Shown one piece after another: positions 52,133-63,301 of a stretch of 64,000 nt of DNA (positions within the stretch are counted from its first letter, which is position 1; each line of letters starts with the position of its first letter). Location: NCBI GenBank assembly GCA_922989275.2, contig OV277857.1:7750001-7814000 (forward strand). The letters run 5' to 3'. The notes under the pieces are model-generated. The model saw only the letters and a list, made by a program, of their open reading frames with translations. It had not been told where the DNA came from and did not search any database. A program made the position numbers and the translations under genes. Source of the DNA: Gari tellinella. Lineage: Eukaryota; Mollusca; Bivalvia; Cardiida; Psammobiidae.

Positions 52133-53515
52133 GAACCATGAAAATACGGCTACAACGCCTAGCAATCTATTCATACCAATAGCCATTTGAAAGTATCACC
52201 AAGGTCATGTTAGGGATGAAACGTTAGTCTTTCACAATAATTAACCCTTTTATTGATCCAGATCAGACAGTCCGTGTAGGCGGTAGCTAATCTGAACATA
52301 CATAAATGCTTATTTATAGGATCTGTCTGGTATGAGTAAGAACTATTCTGAGAGAAAATGTTTCATTATTTTATTAGCCAATGTATTGGTTCAGGTGTTA
52401 GCATTTCATAGGGGGCGAGGTTTTTTACATCGACCCAACGGGCGTTTACAAACAGTTTAGATGTAGGTGACCAAAGCATACTTCGATTGGCTCACTCCCT
52501 GATAAGGATCGAAACCAATTGACATTGGCCATTCAGTCAAAACTTCCACAGAATTTAGACATATTGATGATCATTTAGTAGAAAATGCCTCAGAAATTAT
52601 AAAATAATTATCAACAAAAACTCATCAATATACGCACAGTAAAACCAATCCATTATGAACACTGAAACAAGATACATTGATGGTGTCAAAAACAGGTGAT
52701 AGCTTCAAGCAAAATAAAAGTAAAGTGTGCAGTAAGCTCATTCAGGCGCTTTCTGCTTTACTTTCATTATGCTTTAAGCAGTCTCATGTCTTTAACCAAT
52801 TATTCCATGATACGCCTTTTACTTCTTTGATTTATTCCTACACTGAAGAAAATAGTCCCACTTTATTCAGTCATGTTACTCATGTATATGCAAAAATGAT
52901 ATTTCCTAAAGTATATCCTAGAATATGGTAGCTTAAAGCAGGTATAAAGTAAAGCAGAATGATAGAAGTGGCTACCCATCTAAAAAAAGAAAAGAAACTA
53001 GAAACAGCACATGGGTTAACAGATTATACATCAAACATTTATCAACGTGTGTAGGCGCAATACAGGGTTTTACCGCAGAGTTTGTTTTATTAATGCGGGT
53101 CCGTCTAAAGACCCAGAACCTCCCCAAACTTCTCCAAACCTCTTCAAATCATTTACAAAACAACCCAAACTACTAAAATTCCTTAATTTCTAATAACAGA
53201 AAGCTCATAAATGGCAAATTCAAGCTTAAATAATGGGACAATGTTAAATAAAAATTAAATCTACGATATTTGTCATGTCAAGGGAAGCAACTTGTACTAA
53301 ACTCAAAAAAGCTATATACTAAATAGTAACCCAGTTCCCAATGACATATTTCTGGTTTTGAAGACAGGTCTCCACGAAAGGTAGGTTATGGTTTACTTCC
53401 AGCCTGTTTTAAGCTACCATCTGCTAGAATACGGAAACGTGTTTTTAAAAGTGCTTTGGGTAGGGTTGGAGAGGTTTGGGAAGGTTTGGGGTCTTTAGAC
53501 GGACCGTATTCTTGC
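52133..53515. other. Repeat remnants, no gene recognised
   Basis: Includes a decayed family 3 element (about 52638-52825, CAGTAAAACCAATCC start) and H2 remnants at 52928 and 53380-53420. The rest is AT-rich without recognisable content. It lies downstream of the last exon of the Cys-rich gene. Confidence 0.45.
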
Positions 53516-53660
53516 TTATTTGAAGTGAACGTGCCATCCACTGCCTTCAGGGCTCGCCACTATTTTCGCGACAGTTTCAGAGACCTCCCAGCCTTGTTTT
53601 TCGATTACCAATCTCTGATCATTCGGAACGATGGTAATGCCACAGTTATCCGGAACAAAT
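53516..53660 (-). CDS. Cys-rich gene last exon
   Basis: 145 nt after TTCTTTGCAG|A, ending with TAA at 53518-53516. Encodes FVPDNCGITIVPNDQRLVIE and ends SPEGSGWHVHFK. Confidence 0.8.
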
Positions 53661-56600
53661 CTGCAAAGAATAAAATGTAATTATTTTCCGTATTGCACAA
53701 TTCGCCTAATAACTTTCCAAATGAAAATGTTGATGTTCATTTCAAAATACCTTTACAGTGGAGAATCTGTTATTCTTTCCCGTTTAAACGTAAACGTACG
53801 CAAACGCAAAGCACTAAAACGTAGAAAAGAACAACTTTTGGACAATTCTGATAATTCTTGTTTATCTTGGTGGCAAACAGTTTGGAGCCTGATCAGACGC
53901 CGGGTTACCCGGCGTCTGATCTGGCTCCAAATTGTTTGCACTGCAAATAATAGTTTAAGCGTAAACGCGTTTATTGGGAAAGAATAACAGATTCTCCACT
54001 GTATCATGTTTGTTTTCGATACTTTTTGTGAGTTGTGATTAGCTGATTCTTATTCATACCTTCATGAAAAGATAAATGACTGGCCGCGCCTTGTGGGAAC
54101 TACTTTCTCTTAGTCTAACCTGTTCGGCCCAAATTATTGAAATAGGTTTTAAAAATACTTTGTACGTGACAAAAGAATATATTTTGCTTACATTCTGTGT
54201 TTTTAGTGCTTTCTTTGCTTCCGTGGATGTAATAAAACGTGGTCACTGTTTCCCTAATTAATACTGTTTTTAAAGAAGACGGGGCTTAAATATCGAAAAG
54301 ACACGTAGGCACCACCTCCTATGAAAACGACATTCAATCATTCATATAAAATGAAACATCATAGTTCCGTTTTTCAATTTTTAGTTTTTGTTTGTTTTCA
54401 TATTGCTGCAAACAGACTGAACACAACGGCTAGCCTTTACGTTGTAAAGGAATGTTCTTCAACTGACATTTGCGCCAAAATGCAGCTTTGTAAACAGTTT
54501 GGATCTTGATCAGACGATGCTTTACGCGGCGTCTGATCAGGATCCAAACTGTTAGACACTCGTATCGAAATTTCTTCAGTCAAAACAGCCCTAGGACTGA
54601 CTTTTAAAATATTTCAGACAACACTCTCAATGCAGACGAACATTTGGCGGTAAGAGGGTTAAAGCATGCAATTAATTTAGACTATATCTTTTGGACAAAG
54701 CATTGTGTTAAAAACAGTTAGTGCAAGTTTTGATAAGTTAATTACAATATACAACAGTTACAGTGGATAATCTGTTATTCTTTCCCGTTTAAACGCAAAC
54801 GTATGCAAACGCAAAGCACTAAAACGTAGAAAAGAACAACTTTTGGACAATTCTGATAATTCTTGTTTATCTTGGTGGCAAACAGTTTGGAGCCTGATCA
54901 GACGCCGGGCTACCCGGCGTCTGATCTGGCTCCAAACTGTTTGCACTGCAAATAATAGTTTTAGCGTAAACGCGTTTATTGGGAAAGAATAACAGATTCT
55001 CCACTGTATACAAAGTGTCCAATTTTTAGGATTTCTAACAGGTCTCTAGATAAGGGGGCGTAAACTGAACAAATCCAAAATTGCCTCAATCATTTTAGCT
55101 CCAAATGCTATAGTGATACTACTCATTAGAATAATCTCTTCGAGATGATTCTAATGGGTAGTGACACCATAGGGTTTAAATCATAATTAAAGATTTTAGA
55201 ATTCGAAATATCGTCACTCAAGAAACAAAAGGACTCAACAGCACACTAAATCTATACCCCTTATCAGGAGCCCTGTCTGGTAGGTAGGTAGACTTACGAT
55301 TTGGAGATACGGATAACGCCAGGGCAGCAACCGTCGGTAATGTTACACACGCCTTGGTCAATAGAGGCTGGGCGTCCAAACCCGTCAGAACAACTGTCGC
55401 ACGTGTCGTCACAACCACACCCACCACAGCATCCACAACCTAACAACATATACAGTAGCAGGGCTGCCATAAGTTGACATGAAAAATCCTAATATTCCCA
55501 AATTTGCATTTTTTGAGTGCGAATTTACGAATCGTACCTTTACCCCATAGCCTATTTCTAGTTTTGTTGATACGTGACTACTTAAAGCAGAATGCGCCTG
55601 TATACGAGGGTGTATATCCTATTCAGATTTCTTCGAAAGCGCAGTGGGCCTGAAACAAGGGGACATAATCTCACCGATAATGTTTTCTTTTTTCCTTGAG
55701 GATCTTGAGTTATTCCTACAGGATGACGTCACTAATGTATTAACAATAGATGATATTGTTTTTATTTTAATGTTATTTGCTGATGATATGGTGATATTAG
55801 CCACTGACCATGAAGAGTTACAAAGAAGTCTTGATAGATTGAAATGTTATTGTGAAAACTGGGGGCTTGAGGTGAATACGGATAAAAGTAAGATAGTAGT
55901 ATTTAGGAACAGGGGTCGGGTAAAAGAAAATGAAACTTGGACGTATGGGGAAGATATTTTGGAAGTAGTTGATAACTTTAACTATCTTGGTACAGTATTC
56001 AATTATACTGGGAGTTTTATTTTAAACCAGGAAACTCTGGCAGGTAAAGGTCTGAAAGCTTTGAATACACTACGGTCAAATACACGAAAGTTTGATTTTA
56101 AGTCAAAAACGTTATGTCAATTGTTCGATGCATTTGTAGGATCAACTTTAAACTTGGGGGTTTACTACATGTAAATCAAAAGAAATAGAAGGTATCCACT
56201 TAAAATTTTGCAAATATTTATTAGGTGTTAAAACATCAACTTGTAATATGGCAGTCTACGGTGAGCTAGGGAGGTATCCATTATATGTTAATAGATATGT
56301 ACGCATAATAAAATATTGGTGTAAACTACAAACGTTTGACAATGTAATTGTCACTTCTTTGTATAGATCGCTGCTTGAGGGCTGTACCGATGGGGTTAAG
56401 AATTGGTTATATAATGTTAAGGGGATTTTAGATAATCATGGGTTCACGTATGTTTGGGAATCCCCCACTCAGTAGATCTAGACTCCTTTCACTTGATATT
56501 TAAACAAAGGGTGATTGATGTCTTTGTACAACAGTGGACCCATTCCATTTCTGTATCGAGTAGTCTGTATTTGTATAAGAATTTTAAAACATTGTTTGTT

Positions 56601-59600
56601 TTTGAGGAATATCTAAATTATTTGCCACGTAAATATCGAATAGCCTTATCGAAACTGAGACTGTCCTCTCACCAGCTCAGAATAGAATCAGGACGTTACG
56701 ATCGAAACAGAATTGAATGTAATCAACGGTTCTGCAACTTATCTAATACACGCGACATAGAAGATGAATACCATTTCGTTTTAATTTGCCCTATATATAA
56801 TGATTTAAGAAAACGTTTTATACGTAAACATTTCTTCAATAGACCAAGTGTTTTTAAATTTGTATCATTAATGCAAACATGTAATTGTGGTGAATTACGA
56901 GCATTAAGTATGTATATATATAATGCATTGATTTTACGTCAGTCTAAAGTAAATGCAAACGAAGGTTAAAATGTTACTTAGCGTTTTAATGTGGGGAAAC
57001 CTGTATCGGAAACATTTATAAACAGTTTGGACCCGGATCAGTCCACACATACGTGGGGTCTGATCAGAATCCAAACTCTTTGTCTTTGTTCTAATAGCGG
57101 ATTGCATTGTTCTTATCTTCAAAGGGTTAAATGATATAGTGAGTTAACTACAAATATATCTTGATAAATGTGTTCATGAAAACTGATAAACTGTTAAAGG
57201 TCTTGTATTAAGTATATTATCCAAATTATATGGGTATAGTACATTCATATGAGAGCTCAACCTCACGAATGTGTCAAACACGTTCAAACAGGTTAAATCA
57301 TGAAATTACAAATATGTTTATGTGATTCAGTAACATGTTTATAACATGTTTATATTCTAACAATATCTTGTCATGTTGTAATATTTGTGTATATATTATG
57401 TATGTAACGAGAAACATTATATGTTTAAGTTACAATAAAACTTTTGAATCTTGAATCTTGAATCTTATGGCGCATTCTGCTTTACTTTCAACCTGCTTTC
57501 AGCTACCATGTTCTAGAAAAAAATCCGAATATATAGGAAAAGTCCGGAGAAATGGCAGCCCTGCAGTAGGGTTGGCTATTGCAGAGAAACAATCAAGAAA
57601 TGAACTGAATTTTATTGGCGTTTAAGCGAAATAAACGACAGAAAATGATCGGCAAATTTACCATGAATCGCGTTAAATGATCGGAAAATTTGCCGATCAT
57701 TTTCTGTCGTTTATTTCGCTTAACCGCCGAAATATTTAAGTTCATATTTTATATTCACATTTTATTTGGTGTAATTTCTAATGTTAAATGAACATTTTAT
57801 TAGTAAGCATGTGATCCACATAAGAGGTTCGTAACACGAATAATGTGTACCGCGTAACGCGGCATCTGATCTGGATTCAAGCTGTTTGCAAATGTAATCC
57901 AATTTCCATCCCTATAACGACTCCCTCCGAACAACGCACACTTTTTTGTATCACATTGGGTTTTTCGTTGTAGAGAGGAAGCGCTGTAGTTACAAACCAT
58001 AAGGCACGTCTGATCTGATCAAAACCGTTTGACCACCGTCTTAAGATTTCTTTGATTAAAATACATACATATTATTTGAAAATTGTTTGGCAGACCACAG
58101 TAAAAGCAGACAGGATAAGGGTTGACACATTCAACCCTAGTAAAGAGTATACTCATCATTAACAAGCATTATATATTGGAGAATCTGTTATTCTTTCCCG
58201 TTTAAACGCAAACGTACGCAAACGCAAAGCACTAAAACGTAGAAAAGTACAACTTTTTGACATTTCTGATAATTCATGTTTATCTTGGTGGCAAACAGTT
58301 TGGAGCCTGATCAGACGCCGGGTTACCCGGCGTCTGATCTGGCTCCAAACTGTTTGTACTGCAAATAATAGTTTTAGCGTAAACGCGTTTATTGGGAAAG
58401 AATAACGTGTTCTCCATTGTATCCTAGAAGAGAACACATGTCCTATTATAATGCACGTAGTGTAGACCCTGATCATAGAGGCGGCTACAGGAGCCCTTTG
58501 ATCAGGGTCTGTACTTTTTGTCAATTTGCAATAAATTGTTAATCAAAGTACTGTAGTACTGCAGGCTCGGACTTTCAGTTTAATGTAGAACAAAGTAATG
58601 CAGAAGCTAGTTATGGAGTTTCTGCATCACCAATGCCATGCATTAAGCAGTAACCTGCAGCGCTTACAGACCCTAAAGCATTTTGTAATGTGCATGCCTT
58701 ATAATGCATCGTCTTCTATGACTACTAGGTGAATGTTTAGTACAAGGGAGTAAATACGATGTTTAAATCACCACAGGTACAGACTAAGGATCCTGAGTTT
58801 AAATCAGTGCTGCTACACGGTTTATCTGATAGTGACGTGCCCAGCAACTGAAGCTCTGTTGGATAGCATATGTAAACCCCGTATGACAGGATTTGTTTGT
58901 AGGGGGAGCTAGACTCGCACCCATTTTATACTTTAGCATTCGATATAGGCTCGTCCTAGCCAAAAAGGACCCTAAAAAGTTAAAATAAGCTGAACTTAAT
59001 TGGAAAATAGAATTGTCTATCAAAAGTTTCCGGGATGAATGTGTTAACCCTTTCACTCCCAATGACGCTTACAGTGGAGAAAACGTTATTCTTTCCCGTT
59101 TAAACGCAAACGTACGCTAACGCAAAAAACTAAAACGTAGAAAAGTATAACTTTTTGACATTTCTGATAATTCATGTTCATCTTGGTGGCAAACAGTTTG
59201 GAGCCTGATCAGACGCCGGGTTACCCGGCGTCTGATCTGGCTCCAAACTGTTTGTACTGCAAATAATAGTTTTAGCGTAAACGCGTTTATTGGGAAAGAA
59301 TAACGTGTTCTCCATTGTATCCTAGAAGAGAACACATGTCCTATTATAATGCACGTAGTGTAGACCCTGATCATAGAGGCGGCTACAGGAGCCCTTTGAT
59401 CAGGGTCTGTACTTTTTGTCAATTTGCAATAAATTGTTAATCAAAGTACTGTAGTACTGCAGGCTCGGACTTTCAGTTTAATGTAGAACAAAGTAATGCA
59501 GAAGCTAGTTATGGAGTTTCTGCATTACCATTGCCATGCATTAAGCAGTAACCTGCAGCGCTTACAGACCCTAAAGCATTTTGTAATGTGCATGTCTTAT

Positions 59601-62600
59601 AATGCATCGTCTTCTATGACTACTAGGTGAATGTTTAGTACAAGGGAGTAAATACGATGTTTAAATCGCCACAGGTACAGACTAAGGATCCTGAGTTTAA
59701 CTCAGTGCTGCTACACGGTTTATCTGATAGTGACGTGCCCAGCAACTGAAGCTCTGTTGGATAGCATATGTAAACCCCGTATGACAGGGTTTGTTTGTAG
59801 GGGGAGTTAGACTCGCACCCATTTTATACTTTAGCATTCGATATAGGCTCGTCCTAGCCAAAAAGGACCCTAAAAAGTTAAAATAAGCTGAACTTAATTG
59901 GAAAATAGAATTGTCTATCAAAAGTTTCCGGGATGAATGTGTTAACCCTTTCACTCCCAATGACGCTTACAGTGGAGAAAACGTTATTCTTTCCCGTTTA
60001 AACGCAAACGTACGCAAACGCAAAACACTAAAACGTAGAAAAGTATAACTTTTGGACAATTCTGATAATTCATGTTCATCTTGGTGGCAAACAGTTTGGA
60101 GCCTGATCAGACGCCGGGTTATCCGGCGTCTGATCTGGCTCCAAACTGTTTGCACTGCAAATAATAGTTTTAGCGTAAACGCGTTTATTGGGAAAGAATA
60201 ACGTTTTCTCCACTGTAAACGTGCGTTTGCAAACAGTTTGGATAGTTTAGTTTCAACATATTTATTGCGTATAATATACATGCAGGGGATTGGACTACAA
60301 GATTATAATAAAACGGCGTCTGATCAGGACCCAAACTGTTTGACACTCGTTTTGGAAATTCTTCAGTCTTACTGCTTTATTTTTTTTAACTTTGAAACGA
60401 AATTGCAGACAACAAAGAAATGAAGCAGACGACAATGAAACAATGTGCAAACCGACTAGATTACCCCTTATTTTGGGCAATAAAAAGTGTACCGTGAAAA
60501 CGACATAAAACTTTTTGATGCATATTTTCGTCATAATTCACGTACTGTGGCGTTATTTGACGGAATTTGATAAAATAAAAAGTAGATATTGATAAATTAA
60601 TCCTTTCCCGAGGGTACCACAAGAGAATATCGGCGATCGAGTCTATTTTAGCATCAGTTTAAGTCGATAGTAAAGACTAGGTGTCGAATTGCGCTGTTTA
60701 CCTTGTATCTATAATAGAAGTATAGTAAAAAAAAAACTTTTTTTTTTTAAAGGGGGGGGGGGGGGGGTAAATAAATCTAGATGTATGTGTCAAGTACCTG
60801 TGGGTTAAACTCTCTCAAACAATTTGGCAGTGTTTGGGTTAACCCTTTCAACCCTAAATATCTCTTTTGGGTATTTATTATCCTTTTGGTCTCTTCTAGT
60901 GCAGGCATTTTGAACCAGTCTACTGTTGCATTTTTATATAACATCAAGAACCAATGAAAATATTAAACAGTGCAGACTCTGATCAGAGTCTACACAGTTT
61001 GCATATTTAATCAGTAACTAATCTCTACAGAGGGTTGTAGGCTTGGAAGGGTTAATACCTGGTAAAGTTACATCTTCAAAGCCCCAGTCGATGATGCATG
61101 TCAGTTCTTCAGTAGTTTTGTCCGTTGTCGTGCCAGCAGTCGTAGTGGACAGCGTTGACGTGCTACTTTGTCTGTCCTGATCCGTTGTCGTGCTTCCACC
61201 ACTCGTTGTGGTACTTTGTCTGTCCTGATCCGTTGTCGTGCTTCCACCACTCGTTGTGGTACTTTGTCTGTCCTGATCCGTTGTCGTGCTTCCACCACTC
61301 GTTGTGGTACTTTGTCTGTCCTGATCCGTTGTCGTGCTTCCACCACTCGTTGTGGTACTTTGTCTGTCCTGATCCGTTGTCGTACCTATAAAATAACAAT
61401 AATTATTTCACTCACAGGGCTGCCATAAGTTGACATGAAAAATCCTAAGATTTCCAAATTTGCATTTTTCAAGTGCGTTTTTACGGATCGTACCTTTACC
61501 CCATCGTCTGTTTCTAGTTTTGTGGACACTAGACTCCTTAAAGTTGGCTGGAAGTAAAGCAGAATGCGCCTTAAGGCGCATTCTGCTTTACTTTCAGCCT
61601 GCTTTAAGCTACCATGTACTTAAAAAATTCCGAAGATTTAGGAAAAATCCGGAGAAATGGCAGCCCTGCACTCATATGTATGCAGTAAACAAACCCAATC
61701 AATCGGATACGGCAGCAGCGCCTAGCTTAGATACCCAATGCATAATAACATACTGGTAGCTACGAAACACAACAGAATTGTTTGACTACCAGCTATACAC
61801 TGGATGCCCTAACACTCAGAACCGACCAGGGACTTTTGCATCTACCCAATTATAACTATTATGTAGGTTCCTTGTTATAGGGTTTCACCTAACATATATC
61901 ATATGCATACACTGCATACGAGAGTTTCTGTATAAATAGGATACAGAATTAATGAAATATTGTGTGTTAAAGGGAAGTAATTAGATAACTTATGTGTATA
62001 TGTAGTAAACCACTCCAGCACAGTCCACTACCCAAACTCAGTCGGAAACGGCAGCAGCGCCTAGTTAAGACTACTAATGCACAACAAAATACTCAAATCA
62101 AAACTTAGTAGGCACATTCATTAATCTATTGTGTATCATATTATTGGTTTTGAGTACACTCGAACTTCGATATCTCGGAATTCGCTTAACTCGAACTTTT
62201 CGATATTTCGACACATGAACAGCATTATTTCAAAGCTTCCGTATTACTTTCATACCGACAAGGACACTCTTGTTTCAAAGTATAGTAGAACCTCTCTAAT
62301 ACGACCACTAAACTTTGCTAAATATCATATATTAAGGCAGGTGACTGCTTAAAGCAAGGTAACATTGAAATAGAAAGCTCCTTCAGGAGCTTTCTGTTTC
62401 ACAGTTACCTTTCTTTAAGCTGTCACCTGTCTTTATTCAATCAATTAGCCTTCATTTTAGCGGTCGTAGTAGAAAGGTTCTTCTGCATAATGAATATTGA
62501 CGAATAATGTACAGAAAATATTGAACAAAGTAGTACAGTAACCTCCAATCAATAACATGTTATTAGTGTTTTCTTCTGACCTGTCAGAGTTATTTTTAAA

Positions 62601-63231
62601 ATTCTAAAATTTTAAAAGGAATGATCACCGTATTCGTTGATTTCCGTACAGTCAGCCAGGGATACAGAAATCTGTATTTATTGTACGAAATGTACAGTAG
62701 AGAAGATATTATTATTTCCCGAATAAACGCAAACACAATGCACTAAACTGTAGAAAATTGATTTTATCTTTTTAATCTGGGTGAAAACAGGTTGGAGCCT
62801 GATCAGACGCCGGGTTACCCGGCGTCTGATCTGGCTCCAACCTGTTTGCAATGGACATAATAGTTTTTAGCATAAACACGTTTATTGAGAATGAATATTA
62901 GCGCAGCTGTCTCGTGCTGCACGAGGATCATGCTTATCTCAAGTTGGAAAACGTACGACTATATAGATCCGATGTTACCCTGTTATCTATTTAGCATTAT
63001 GAACTATTCTGTTCTAAAAATAACTCTGACAGGTCAGAAAAATCGGACAATACCAGTCGTTGTGGAACTACCAATACCTGCGGTCGTGCTTTGCTTAGAC
63101 GGAGTGCTTGCAATGAGTGACATAGAGAATGAGCCTATTGAACTTGAAGGTAAATATGTCGATGTTTTATGGTGCTTGTCGTTGTCATTTGTCGGTGTTA
63201 AGCTCCTTGTGCAAATGCCGAAACGACAGGC
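53516..63231 (-). CDS. Secreted-type Ser/Thr-rich, Cys-rich protein, 5' partial
   Basis: Four exons join in phase on the minus strand: 63231-63078, 61385-61059, 55439-55298, 53660-53516. Every junction has GT-AG signals and the split codons agree. The assembled 255 aa lack a start and signal peptide, so the gene begins beyond the window or in 63232-64000. Order: Ser/Thr-rich segment with CRFGIC; a mucin-like tandem repeat (16-aa unit TTTDQDRQSTTTSGGS, four copies plus a partial one); EELTCIIDWGFEDVTLPG; a dense Cys cluster (CGCCGGCGCDDTCDSC); then a Cys-poor end finishing SGWHVHFK. I do not recognise the family. Thr/Ser repeats suggest O-glycosylation and an extracellular site. The intron at 55440-61058 carries two MITE families, a LINE and a tandem duplication. 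Confidence 0.7.
53756..54001 (-). mobile_element. MITE family 1 copy
   Basis: 246 bp, TA-flanked, in the intron between the last two exons of the Cys-rich gene. Intact H1 hairpin. Confidence 0.88.
54490..54665. mobile_element. MITE family 2 remnant with H1
   Basis: H1 hairpin (54490-54555, apex slightly decayed) followed by the family body CACTCGTATCGAAATTTCTT and GGCGGTAAGAGGGTTAAAG. Confidence 0.6.
54761..55006 (-). mobile_element. MITE family 1 copy
   Basis: 246 bp, TA-flanked, one change in the left TIR (CAGTGGATAATCTG). About 290 bp from the Cys-cluster exon. A small hairpin with AGAATAATCTCTTCGAGATG lies at 55128-55155, similar to one at about 20790. Confidence 0.88.
55298..55439 (-). 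CDS. Cys-rich gene exon, Cys cluster
   Basis: 142 nt between TTGTTAG|GT and AAATC|GTAAGT. Encodes CGCCGGCGCDDTCDSCSDGF and then VCNITDGCCPGVIRISK, ten or more Cys in 47 residues. Confidence 0.8.
55600..57466 (+). pseudogene. LINE (non-LTR retrotransposon), 5'-truncated and frameshifted
   Basis: Starts inside the reverse transcriptase domain (SAVGLKQGDIISPIMF), keeps the catalytic FADD (MLFADDMVILATDHEE), then continues through at least two frameshifts (near 56160 and 56460) to the Cys/His C-terminal block (DIEDEYHFVLICPIYNDLRK) and a stop at about 56969. The 3' UTR ends in ACAATAAAACTTTTGAATC with a (TTGAATC)n tail. Cannot be autonomous. Same family type as the split LINE in the EF-hand gene. 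Confidence 0.88.
57018..57081. repeat. H1 hairpin in the LINE 3' region
   Basis: AAACAGTTTGGACCCGGATC arm with return GATCAGAATCCAAACTCTTT and a decayed apex (AGTCCACACATACGTGGGGT). Either a MITE inserted in the LINE or text carried by it. Confidence 0.55.
57605..57745. repeat. Fold-back hairpin
   Basis: Arms TTTAAGCGAAATAAACGACA and complement (TGTCGTTTATTTCGCTTAA), continuing into GAAAATGATCGGCAAATTT. About 55-bp arms with a 20-bp middle. Confidence 0.75.
57838..57987. mobile_element. MITE family 8 fragment
   Basis: Half of an H1 hairpin (ATCTGGATTCAAGCTGTTTG), then ATAACGACTCCCTCCGAACA, ending TTGTAGAGAGGAAGCGCTG. Confidence 0.6.
58174..58419 (-). mobile_element. MITE family 1 copy (recombination partner A)
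   Basis: Left end diverged (TATTGGAGAATC), right end CGTGTTCTCCATTG. The right end is shared with the copy at 59072. Confidence 0.85.
58420..59969. repeat. 898-bp tandem duplication bounded by family 1 MITEs
   Basis: The spacer 58420-59071 is repeated at 59318-59969 with only a handful of differences (for example ATCACCAATG versus ATTACCATTG). The period, including one MITE, is 898 bp. The spacer holds a GATCAGGGTCT hairpin (58459-58520) and no exon. Confidence 0.9.
59072..59317 (-). mobile_element. MITE family 1 copy, apparent hybrid
   Basis: The left end (CAGTGGAGAAAACG) equals that of the copy at 59970; the right end (GTGTTCTCCATTG) equals that of the copy at 58174. This is the junction product of unequal exchange. 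Confidence 0.85.
59970..60215 (-). mobile_element. MITE family 1 copy (recombination partner B)
   Basis: 246 bp, H1 apex with one change (GGGTTATCCGG), ends CAGTGGAGAAAACG and CGTTTTCTCCACTG, TA-flanked. Confidence 0.88.
60226..60345. repeat. H1 hairpin with apex replaced
   Basis: Left arm GCAAACAGTTTGGAT and right arm ACGGCGTCTGATCAGGACCC are separated by about 65 bp of unrelated AT-rich sequence where the palindrome apex should be. The usual family 2 body follows. Confidence 0.55.
60727..60767 (+). repeat. A10-T11-G16 homopolymer cluster
   Basis: Ten A, one C, eleven T, four A, then sixteen G in a row. G16 could form a G-quadruplex and is also prone to assembly error. The rest of 60420-61058 has a small GACTCTGATCAGAGTCTAC hairpin at 60966-61003 and no gene. 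Confidence 0.85.
61059..61385 (-). CDS. Cys-rich gene exon with 48-bp coding minisatellite
   Basis: 327 nt between TTTATAG|GT and CCAG|GTATTA. About 217 bp (61167-61383) are 4.5 units of a 48-bp repeat that look identical at the DNA level. Because 48 is a multiple of three, several frames stay open; the chosen one joins the flanking exons. An earlier GT at GAT|GTAACT would break the phase with the next exon. Confidence 0.7.
61415..61668 (+). mobile_element. hAT-like MITE, copy D, exact 6-bp duplication
   Basis: CAGGGCTGCCAT ... ATGGCAGCCCTG, flanked by CACTCA on both sides. H2 hairpin at 61548-61611 (apex GCGCCTTAAGGCGC). It lies 30 bp from the acceptor of the mucin-like exon. Confidence 0.85.
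61669..62154. other. Unassigned intron sequence
   Basis: A short repeat pair (AACTCAGTCGGAAACGGCAG at 62036 and AATCAATCGGATACGGCAG at 61697, both followed by CAGCGCCTAG) suggests an old local duplication. No exon recognised. Confidence 0.4.
62155..62485 (+). mobile_element. MITE family 7 half copy followed by a family 3 copy
   Basis: Family 7 left half (CACTCGAACTTCGATATCTC) runs to about 62282. Family 3 occupies 62283-62485 with ends TAGTAGAACCTCTCTAATAC and GTAGTAGAAAGGTTCTTCTG and an H2-like hairpin (apex GCTCCTTCAGGAGC). Confidence 0.75.
62695..62897 (-). mobile_element. MITE family 1 copy, diverged and short
   Basis: Left end CAGTAGAGAAGATATTATTA, perfect H1 core (62785-62853, arms AACAGGTTGGAGCCTGATCA), right end decayed (TTTATTGAGAATGAATATTA). 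Confidence 0.7.
63078..63231 (-). CDS. Cys-rich gene, candidate upstream exon
   Basis: 154 nt between TTACCTATAG|GCC and CGCAG|GTATTG. Encodes ACRFGICTRSLTPTNDNDKH and a Ser/Thr-rich continuation ending SKQSTTA. Its final single base completes the split codon of the next exon (G|GT). This is the least certain of the four exons. Confidence 0.5.
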
Positions 63232-63301
63232 CTATAGGTAAAATAATTAGAACAACACAATTAGTCAGACTACCACTGATTACCAAACAAACATGAATGT
63301 A

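Larger units (their letters stand above)
55459..57563 (+). mobile_element. hAT-like MITE, copy C, split by a LINE
   Basis: The ends CAGGGCTGCCAT and ATGGCAGCCCTG are flanked by exact CAGTAG duplications (55453-55458, 57564-57569). The H2 left arm ends at about 55600 and the right arm resumes at about 57467. Everything between is LINE. Confidence 0.85.

Noticed and set aside
61167..61383. CRISPR-like array of 48-bp repeats
   Set aside because: The repeats are head-to-tail without spacers and lie in a coding exon of a eukaryotic gene; it is a minisatellite.
62885..63241. 118-codon plus-strand frame (MRMNISAAVSCCTRIM...)
   Set aside because: It starts in the decayed end of a MITE and is antisense to a phase-consistent candidate exon of the Cys-rich gene; no known domain.
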